IMG/VR virus record: IMGVR_UViG_3300027396_000101
Coordinates: 1-20,830 of that record
DNA: 20,830 nt
Reading direction: 5' to 3' (one strand)
From: a virus
Within the stretch, counting starts at the first letter, position 1; each line of letters opens with the position of its first letter. Position numbers and translations under genes: made by a program. Below the pieces are notes generated by a model. The model did no database searches, was not told where the DNA came from, and saw nothing but the letters and a program-made list of their open reading frames with translations. Below, one piece after another: positions 15,761 through 20,830 of this stretch.

Positions 15761-15945
15761 AAACTGAAACCGATTTAACTATCGAAGCTCTACAAGAAAA
15801 AATTGCCAAAGTGGATATAGACATGCGAGAATTGCAGTCCACAGGCGATGCTAGTCGAAAATTTGAAGTTCTCAGCGAATACAAAGCCTATTTAGAAGAT
15901 GAATTAAAAGTTTTAAAAAATGAAAAAAGAAATTCAAAAACATAA
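15757..15945 (+). CDS. Small coiled-coil protein
   Basis: 62 residues, nearly all helical and highly charged (IEALQEKIAKVDIDMREL; YKAYLEDELKVLKNEK), with hydrophobic residues at heptad-like spacing. ATGA junction upstream and 26-base overlap downstream. Function unknown. Confidence 0.7.
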   Translation: MKTETDLTIEALQEKIAKVDIDMRELQSTGDASRKFEVLSEYKAYLEDELKVLKNEKRNSKT

Positions 15946-16174
15946 AGTGTTTGGACAAGAATTTCTTTCTCCAGACGAAGAAAAACTCATTCGTTTACCA
16001 TGGAACGGACAAGACAAATATTGGTGGAACGAAGTATGCGCTGATGTTGTAGAAGTATTTGGATTACCAGGCGACAGGTTTACTAGTCATCCAACACCGG
16101 ATTATATGGATTTTCATTTTAAAACAAAAAAGGATGCGGACTTATGTCGTATAATGTTAAGCGAGAAGATATAG
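15920..16174 (+). CDS. Small conserved phage protein
   Basis: 84 residues, soluble. Features: KYWWNEVCADVVEVFGLPGD and DYMDFHFKTKKDADLCRIML, ending in a helix. It overlaps neighbours by 26 and 31 bases. The C-terminal segment reminds me of small proteins in other T4-like marine phages. No function known. Confidence 0.7.
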   Translation: MKKEIQKHKVFGQEFLSPDEEKLIRLPWNGQDKYWWNEVCADVVEVFGLPGDRFTSHPTPDYMDFHFKTKKDADLCRIMLSEKI

Positions 16175-16368
16175 AAATAGCACTTTTGGCTGTGGCTGTT
16201 TTTATAGCGTTTAGTCTTGTTTTTTATTTTGCTCCAAAAAGAGGCGATGTAGTTGTTATCGATTGTACTTGGAGTGAAATAAGTCCAGACTTTACTCCTC
16301 AAATGCGAGAGGCTTGTAGACAGGCAAGAGTAAAAAATTATCAAAAAGATGTACAAAAACCTAAATAA
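16144..16368 (+). CDS. Small single-pass membrane protein
   Basis: 74 residues: short N-terminus, one membrane helix (~11-29: IALLAVAVFIAFSLVFYF), then a polar C-terminal part with IDCTWSEISPDFTPQMREAC, which I recall in related marine phages. The two Cys residues could pair if this part faces the periplasm. Overlaps the preceding gene by 31 bases; a promoter for folE begins near its 3' end. Confidence 0.75.
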   Translation: MSYNVKREDIEIALLAVAVFIAFSLVFYFAPKRGDVVVIDCTWSEISPDFTPQMREACRQARVKNYQKDVQKPK

Positions 16369-16379
16369 TAGTGTATAAT
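16350..16379 (+). promoter_or_regulatory. Sigma70-like promoter for folE
   Basis: A perfect TATAAT (16374-16379) follows a -35 candidate TGTACA (16350-16355) at 18 bases. The -10 is convincing, the -35 only partly. It stands in the only non-coding interval of the right half and would start the folE-queE transcription unit. Confidence 0.55.
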
Positions 16380-16389
16380 ATACAAATAT

Positions 16390-16414
16390 GGCGATCCACC
16401 GCCTTAACTCGGAG
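16390..16414 (+). promoter_or_regulatory. Leader hairpin and ribosome site of folE
   Basis: GGCG (16390-16393) pairs with CGCC (16400-16403) around a 6-base loop, seven bases before the ribosome site GGAG (16411-16414). The stem is only 4 bp, so a regulatory role is uncertain. The site supports the TTG start at 16422. Confidence 0.4.
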
Positions 16415-16421
16415 AATTTAA

Positions 16422-17258
16422 TTGACAACAAAATTTACACCAGATCCTGTACTTAATACAGAAATTGACAGAACATTTAAACCTGATGTATACGAACCGC
16501 TAGGTAAACCTGTATACATTAAGAAAGAAACTGCACTTGATGCAATGGCAGGTGATGGAGGATATGAAGAAGCATATCTAGGAGATCATCTTCGCTTTAA
16601 GATGAAGCGTGAAGGTAAACGCTTTTGGGCTGGCGACAACATTAGCGATTATTTACATGAAGGCGACAAAGAACGCCTAATTGACGAGGCAACTGAAGCA
16701 TTTGAACTAGTGCTTGATCGTTTGCTGATTGATCGCGAAAACGATCCAAATAGTAAAGGCACAGCTCGACGCCTTGCTAAAATGTATTTTAACGAAATTA
16801 TGGCAGGTAGATATGAACCAGCACCAGACGCAACAGCATTTCCAAACGACACGACGGACCGTTACGAAGGTATGTTGGTTGTTCGTAGCGAGCTTCGCAG
16901 TATGTGTAGCCATCATCACCAACCCGTTACTGGCGTTGCTTATATTGGTCTTATTGCTGCTGAGAAACTTATCGGACTCTCAAAGTACACACGTATCGCA
17001 CAGTGGTGTGCAAGACGTGGAACTCTCCAGGAGGAACTTTGTAATGATATTGCTCGGGAGATCGAAAAAGCCACAGGAGCCAAAGACATAGGCGTATACA
17101 TTCAAGCTACACATGGATGCTGTGAAAACCGTGGCATTATGGCACATAGCTCGTTAACTCAGACTACTGTACTCAAAGGTGCGTTTAAAAACGACGCAGG
17201 TACAAAGAAAGAGTTTATGGATAATATTAAATTACAACAGGAGTTTGCGCCAAGATGA
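16422..17258 (+). CDS. folE: GTP cyclohydrolase I (FolE)
   Basis: Converts GTP to dihydroneopterin triphosphate, the first step to folate and to 7-deazaguanine bases. The C-terminal domain shows MCSHHHQPVTGVAYIG (zinc ligands Cys162 and His165), LIGLSKYTRIAQWCARRGTL, QEEL, and ATHGCCENRGI (zinc ligand Cys233). The usual CEHH is CSHH, and QERLT is QEELC, a variant I recall in marine T4-like phages. Length is 278, longer than E. coli FolE (222), owing to an N-terminal extension. The start is TTG with GGAG 7 bases upstream; the next in-frame Met is residue 42. Phage FolE beside QueE and a DpdA-like enzyme points to DNA modification rather than folate. Confidence 0.95.
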   Translation: MTTKFTPDPVLNTEIDRTFKPDVYEPLGKPVYIKKETALDAMAGDGGYEEAYLGDHLRFKMKREGKRFWAGDNISDYLHEGDKERLIDEATEAFELVLDRLLIDRENDPNSKGTARRLAKMYFNEIMAGRYEPAPDATAFPNDTTDRYEGMLVVRSELRSMCSHHHQPVTGVAYIGLIAAEKLIGLSKYTRIAQWCARRGTLQEELCNDIAREIEKATGAKDIGVYIQATHGCCENRGIMAHSSLTQTTVLKGAFKNDAGTKKEFMDNIKLQQEFAPR

Positions 17259-17476
17259 ACGATAGCCAATTAGAAAATTTATACGAACACTATTTAAAGT
17301 TTACAGATCAAATGTGCGTTGATCACAGTCCATTGGCTATTGCCGCAATTATGATGACGCAGGCGCTGTCAATTTATAAAACTGCACTAAGCCAAGACGA
17401 ATATGAAAGTATGGTTGATAGTATTTCTGCGAATAGAAATCAAGTTAAAAAGTTTGAGAGGCCTATAATACAATGA
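17255..17476 (+). CDS. Small conserved phage protein
   Basis: 73 residues, mostly helical. HYLKFTDQMCVDHSPLAIAA and IMMTQALSIYKTALSQDEYE form a block I recall in T4-like cyanophage genomes, typically annotated only as hypothetical. ATGA junctions join it to folE and to the next gene, so it is translated with folE. Confidence 0.8.
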   Translation: MNDSQLENLYEHYLKFTDQMCVDHSPLAIAAIMMTQALSIYKTALSQDEYESMVDSISANRNQVKKFERPIIQ

Positions 17477-17937
17477 AAATTCAAATTCCAGCAGAAGGCA
17501 TTTTAAAACGTAACGACTTTGGTAACAGTAAGTTCTATCAAGTAGTGTGTGGATGCGGTCAAGAATATCACGATCACAATGTAGAAATAGAAGCAGATGA
17601 AACAGGTGTAAATGTAAACATTTATGCTACTGCCAAAACTAACTATTGGTCAGAACTATTTGAAAAACGCTATGACATAGATAGCGTGTATTGGCAGGAA
17701 ATTGATTGGTTTGTAAAAGACATTATTAACGGCCTATGGACTCGTCTAAAAGTTACATGGGAGCTGTGGACTACTGGTGCAGTTCGTGTAGAAACAACTA
17801 TTAGTATGAGTGAACAACAAACACTCAACTATGCAGAAACTTTAAAAACTGCTATTGCAGATGTTAAGAACTTTAGGATTGAACGCAAGGAAAAATCTGC
17901 TGCGGCAAGAATAGCAGAACAAGGAGATTGTGTATGA
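17473..17937 (+). CDS. Conserved phage protein, unknown function
   Basis: 154 residues. The N-terminal part has VVCGCGQEYHDHNVEIE, with two Cys and two His that could bind a metal. A long middle region is rich in Trp and Tyr (NYWSELFEKRYDIDSVYWQE; WTRLKVTWELWTTGAV), followed by SEQQTLNYAETLKTAIADVK. It does not have the His motif of QueD, so it is not that missing enzyme. I recall proteins of this design in T4-like marine phages without known function. ATGA junctions on both sides. Confidence 0.75.
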   Translation: MKIQIPAEGILKRNDFGNSKFYQVVCGCGQEYHDHNVEIEADETGVNVNIYATAKTNYWSELFEKRYDIDSVYWQEIDWFVKDIINGLWTRLKVTWELWTTGAVRVETTISMSEQQTLNYAETLKTAIADVKNFRIERKEKSAAARIAEQGDCV

Positions 17938-18161
17938 ATACAGCAAAACAAATATCCGACGAACTAATTAATCGTATGAAAAATACCACCCTACAAAAAT
18001 TTGAAATTAAAAGAGAAGTAGGGGAAAATTGGATTCCAAATGGTACTGTTCCGTTTGATATCTACGCAACAAAAGGTGTAGCAACCTTTACTGTATGGGC
18101 AGAAAGTTATATTGATGCAGAAGATCAAATAACACAATACTTGGAAAAAGACGATGAGTAA
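17934..18161 (+). CDS. Small conserved protein, unknown function
   Basis: 75 residues: N-terminal helix (QISDELINRMKNTTLQKFEI) and a strand-rich C-terminal half ending in AESYIDAEDQITQYLEKDDE. AAGGAG at 17921-17926 is 7 bases before the ATG at 17934, which also makes an ATGA junction. Overlaps queE by 8 bases. Confidence 0.7.
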   Translation: MNTAKQISDELINRMKNTTLQKFEIKREVGENWIPNGTVPFDIYATKGVATFTVWAESYIDAEDQITQYLEKDDE

Positions 18162-19011
18162 AATTAAAATCGCAGAATTATTTTATAGCATACAAGGTGA
18201 AGGACGTTACATGGGTGTACCGTCTGTTTTCTTACGTACATTTGGCTGTAATTTTAAGTGTGCTGGATTCGGTATGCCTAAAGGAGAGTTAAGTAATGAG
18301 GTTGAAGACATTTTTATACAGCATGAAAGAAAACCTTATACAAAATACGAAGAACTTCCGCTTGTTAGTACAGGCTGTGATAGCTACGCTTCTTGGGATC
18401 CTCGTTTTAAAGATCTTAGTCCTATGCTTACAACAGATGGTATTGCAGAACGTATCTGCGAAATCCTTCCATTTAACGAGTGGCAGGACGAACACTTGGT
18501 TATTACAGGCGGCGAGCCATTGCTAGGGTGGCAACGTGCTTATCCGGATTTGCTCAATCATCCCAAGATGGAAGGTTTGAAAGAGATTACATTTGAAACA
18601 AATGGCACACAACTGTTAACAGAAGAATTTAAAAATTATTTGACAGATTGGGTATCTAAGGAAGACGTGTGGAGACAAATTACATTTAGTGTTAGTGCTA
18701 AGTTAAGTTGTAGTGGTGAAACTAGACACGAAGCAATTAAACCTGAAGTAGTATGTCAATACGAAGAAGTTGGTTACACTTATCTTAAATTTGTTGTGGC
18801 AACAGAAGAAGATGCGGAGGAAGCAATTGAAACAGCAGACATTTATCGTGAAAACGGTTTTACGGGTCCTGTGTATCTTATGCCTGTTGGAGGTGTTGAA
18901 AGCGTGTACACTCTTAATAATCGCCGTGTCGCAGAACTAGCAATGAAAAACGGTTTGCGTTATAGTGATAGATTGCAAGTACCGTTATTTAAAAATGAGT
19001 GGGGAACTTAA
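18154..19011 (+). CDS. queE: 7-carboxy-7-deazaguanine synthase (QueE), radical SAM, with insertion in the cluster motif
   Basis: Converts 6-carboxytetrahydropterin to 7-carboxy-7-deazaguanine using S-adenosylmethionine and a 4Fe-4S cluster. Signs: YSIQGEG (11-17), FLRTFGCNFKC (26-36), then TGCDSYASWD (73-82), VITGGEPLLGW (116-126) and FETNGTQ. The usual CxxxCxxC cluster motif is broken up: Cys32 and Cys36 are followed by Phe at the third position, and the likely third ligand is Cys75, 38 residues later, in a sequence like the canonical CDTxxxWD. Length is 285, longer than ordinary QueE (~210-245). Lies between a small conserved gene and an oxygenase. Confidence 0.92.
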   Translation: MSKIKIAELFYSIQGEGRYMGVPSVFLRTFGCNFKCAGFGMPKGELSNEVEDIFIQHERKPYTKYEELPLVSTGCDSYASWDPRFKDLSPMLTTDGIAERICEILPFNEWQDEHLVITGGEPLLGWQRAYPDLLNHPKMEGLKEITFETNGTQLLTEEFKNYLTDWVSKEDVWRQITFSVSAKLSCSGETRHEAIKPEVVCQYEEVGYTYLKFVVATEEDAEEAIETADIYRENGFTGPVYLMPVGGVESVYTLNNRRVAELAMKNGLRYSDRLQVPLFKNEWGT

Positions 19012-19709
19012 TGGAAGACATTAAGTTAAAAGACTTAATTTATATTGTAAAAAATGCACTGACAAAAGATCAGTGCGAATTGCTGATTAAAGAATATGAT
19101 AATAGGTCCAATGAAGCAGTTAAAGAAAGCTGCATTCATGCAGTAACAAATAAAATGACCACTTCAACTTTTAAACGAGTTGAACTTTTACCAGGAACAA
19201 TTACTTTTGATATTGTACACAATAAAATAAACAATATTATCGAGGAATGGATCGATCATTTAGATCAATTTAAATCCTTTCATCCGCCAGCACTAAAAAA
19301 ATTTTTAAGATTCTCTCATATGCACAGACTTATGAAGTATGAAGTTGGTGGTTGGATTCATCCTCACATCGATTGGGAAGAAATGATCCATGCTAGTTGC
19401 ACTATTGCTCTTAATTCAGACTATGAAGGAGGAGAGTTTCGTTTCTGGAATGGCAGACATGTTGTAAAATTAGAGCAAGGCGATGCCATGATATTTCCAG
19501 CAGATCCGTTTTGGGTACATGAGGTAACTGAAATTACAAAAGGTGCAAGGTATAGTACAAATACATTTATTCAAGCACTTCCAATTTTAGAAAGAGAACG
19601 AATGAGTCAGCTTATTTGGGATATGGGATTAATGGACCATCCATATCTGTATCGACATATTTTAGGAGAAAGCCATGAAAGAATGGTTCAAAAAAATTAC
19701 AGGGATTAA
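19011..19709 (+). CDS. 2-oxoglutarate/Fe(II)-dependent oxygenase (prolyl-hydroxylase-like)
   Basis: 232 residues. The iron triad is visible: HPHIDW gives His119 and Asp121, then His170 in FWVHEVTE, with Arg180 (KGARYST) placed to bind 2-oxoglutarate. EGGEFRFWNG and GDAMIFPAD between them match the strands of the P4H-type double-stranded beta-helix. The ATG at 19011 overlaps the queE stop (TAATG) and has a GGGGA site. Similar enzymes occur widely in T4-like marine phages; substrate unknown. Its position next to QueE makes DNA-base or protein hydroxylation worth considering, without direct evidence. Confidence 0.88.
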   Translation: MEDIKLKDLIYIVKNALTKDQCELLIKEYDNRSNEAVKESCIHAVTNKMTTSTFKRVELLPGTITFDIVHNKINNIIEEWIDHLDQFKSFHPPALKKFLRFSHMHRLMKYEVGGWIHPHIDWEEMIHASCTIALNSDYEGGEFRFWNGRHVVKLEQGDAMIFPADPFWVHEVTEITKGARYSTNTFIQALPILERERMSQLIWDMGLMDHPYLYRHILGESHERMVQKNYRD

Positions 19710-20103
19710 AAAATTAGAAGAAGAAAAAGCTCGCGCTGAACAAGAACGTGCTGAAGCATTAGCTCGTGCTGCTGAGGCCCAAGCAAGGGAGGAAGAAGCC
19801 AAACTCACTCCTAAAGAACGTGCAACTAAAAAAGGCGAGCCTTGGGTAGCTGTATTAGATACTAAAGTTAATAAAGATAATGTTCGTAATGGGTTTTTTG
19901 AACTTGATTGGAATGAACACTTTATTACCGAACTTAAAAAATCAGGATATGGTTTTGACGGCGACCCTGAAGAAGAAATTGTAGATCGTTGGTTTAGAGA
20001 CTTAGCAAGAAACATGTTAGCTGAAGAAGGTTTAGATACCACTCGAGGCGCTGGATATATTAATGTTACTAAGCTAGGTGGTGGAAAAGCTGAAGTAGTA
20101 TGA
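19675..20103 (+). CDS. Conserved phage protein with N-terminal coiled coil
   Basis: 142 residues. Residues ~10-48 form a highly charged Glu/Ala/Arg coiled coil. The rest is a conserved domain: EPWVAVLDTKVNKDNVRNGF, FELDWNEHFI, VDRWFRDLARNML and GYINV, which I recall as one of the most common unnamed proteins in T4-like marine phages. TTAGGAG upstream supports the start. Overlaps the oxygenase by 35 bases. No function known. Confidence 0.82.
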   Translation: MKEWFKKITGIKKLEEEKARAEQERAEALARAAEAQAREEEAKLTPKERATKKGEPWVAVLDTKVNKDNVRNGFFELDWNEHFITELKKSGYGFDGDPEEEIVDRWFRDLARNMLAEEGLDTTRGAGYINVTKLGGGKAEVV

Positions 20104-20678
20104 AAATAATCGAATCTAACGAATATATTGATTTATACGATTGGTCGTCGTTGATCAAGCAAGAAGACAACGAACAAATTAAAGATATTACAAAAGAAAT
20201 TATTGGGTCTGGAAATTATTTTACCAACAGTCCAAAATTTCAGACAAAACAAAATTTGTTTTCAAGAGAAGAACGTGTATTTTTAAAAATGAGACAAAGT
20301 TTCATTTACAGTTGCTTTATGTATCTTGACAGAGAAGTTCGAATAAAAAACATAATGAGTTGGGTTTTTATGACCAATAAAGAAACTGTAGAAGACAGAA
20401 ATGATTTGTGGCACAATCACCATGTAAGTGACAACAACGGAACTACTGATACATTAAGCGGGCTTTGGTATGTCTATGTTCCAAAAGTAGAAAATTTTGA
20501 AATGGCAGGTACAGAATTTTCAGTTAATCCTGCACCAAATTTTGAAGATACATATTGCCTAAAACCAAACAATTTGACATGGAGCATATATCCTAGTAAA
20601 CTGTGGCATAGACCCGGTATCTGTGATACTACAGAATATCGATTTGTTTTTGCCGCAGACATGGAATATTACAAATGA
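20100..20678 (+). CDS. Probable 2-oxoglutarate/Fe(II)-oxygenase-like double-stranded beta-helix protein
   Basis: 192 residues. The segment LWHNHHVSD (His105, His107, His108) is followed by LSGLWYVYVP and WSIYPSKLWHRPG (His170), with Arg181 in YRFVFAAD. The order H-x-H, SG-x-Y-Y-like strand, PS-x-L-x-H and R-x-x-x-A resembles a phage family of putative 2OG-Fe(II) oxygenases. The second iron ligand would be His, Asp111 or another residue, so activity is uncertain. ATGA junctions on both sides. Confidence 0.6.
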   Translation: MKIIESNEYIDLYDWSSLIKQEDNEQIKDITKEIIGSGNYFTNSPKFQTKQNLFSREERVFLKMRQSFIYSCFMYLDREVRIKNIMSWVFMTNKETVEDRNDLWHNHHVSDNNGTTDTLSGLWYVYVPKVENFEMAGTEFSVNPAPNFEDTYCLKPNNLTWSIYPSKLWHRPGICDTTEYRFVFAADMEYYK

Positions 20679-20830
20679 CATACATTTTGGTTGATACAGC
20701 CAACACATTTTTCCGTGCTAGACACGTTGTACAAGGTTCTAGCGATATTAAACTTGGGATGGCCTTCCATATTACCTTTAACAGTATTAAAAAGGCATGG
20801 AATGATTTTAACGGTAGCCATGTAGTATTC
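20675..20830 (+). CDS. rnh: RNase H / 5'-3' exonuclease (T4 rnh type), N-terminal part only
   Basis: Only the first 52 residues are inside the window. The start, YILVDTANTFFRARHVVQG, is the first metal-binding motif (hydrophobic-VD-x-x-N/S) of the FEN/PIN-type 5' nucleases, followed by a helix (SIKKAWNDFN) and the strand HVVF before the second acidic motif. In T4, rnh removes RNA primers from Okazaki fragments and lies near dsbA and gene 32. ATGA overlap with the preceding gene fixes the start. Confidence 0.8.
   Translation, partial: MTYILVDTANTFFRARHVVQGSSDIKLGMAFHITFNSIKKAWNDFNGSHVVF

Noticed and set aside
16380-16421. preQ1 riboswitch before folE
   Set aside because: The A-rich tail and the pseudoknot-forming loop of known preQ1 aptamers are not present; only a 4-bp stem is seen.
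17473-17937. Candidate for the missing QueD
   Set aside because: The Cys and His residues near the N-terminus do not follow the QueD zinc pattern, and length and remaining sequence do not match the pterin synthase fold.

Overview
The window looks like part of the genome of a T4-like (Tevenvirinae-type) marine myovirus, related to the T4-like cyanophages and pelagiphages. Three things support this. (1) It has T4-type core replication and regulation genes: a DsbA-like DNA-binding protein, a family B DNA polymerase (gp43), a sliding clamp (gp45) and, at the right edge, the start of an RNase H/5'-3' exonuclease (rnh). (2) Genes are packed very tightly, all on the + strand, and 14 junctions use the 4-base ATGA stop/start overlap. 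(3) Many small proteins resemble ones I remember from marine T4-like phages. The DNA is AT-rich. The host cannot be read from this window; no photosynthesis gene, tRNA, integrase or insertion sequence was seen.

Layout. 1-2663: 3' part of a large repeat-rich, Ala-rich protein with a peptidoglycan-binding-like segment and one membrane segment, followed by a clear terminator. 2711-5781: a sigma70-like promoter, dsbA-like gene, second promoter, two tandem RNA hairpins, then DNA polymerase. 5783-7333: a short UDP-glucose-dehydrogenase-like gene, another promoter, and the sliding clamp. 7335-9712: a membrane protein, two small proteins and a TGT/DpdA-like transglycosylase. 9709-13747: a Gfo/Idh/MocA oxidoreductase, a zinc alcohol-dehydrogenase-like protein, two possibly paralogous unknown proteins, a small basic protein and a GT-B glycosyltransferase. 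13701-16368: small genes including a cupin, a phosphoribosyltransferase and several membrane or coiled-coil proteins. 16350-20678: a promoter, GTP cyclohydrolase I (FolE), small conserved proteins, QueE, and two probable 2-oxoglutarate/Fe(II)-type oxygenases. 20675-end: partial rnh. No gap of 300 bases or more lacks a gene.

How the genes fit together. FolE and QueE are the first and third steps from GTP to 7-cyano-7-deazaguanine, and the TGT-like protein keeps both catalytic Asp positions expected of a base-exchange enzyme. Together they suggest 7-deazaguanine modification of phage DNA as protection against restriction. QueD and QueC are not in the window. The sugar-type oxidoreductases plus the glycosyltransferase suggest a separate sugar-handling function with unknown target. 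The most striking regulatory element is the pair of 5-bp-stem/8-base-loop hairpins before the DNA polymerase gene. They have the geometry of the T4 gp43 translational operator but are duplicated and carry a different loop sequence.
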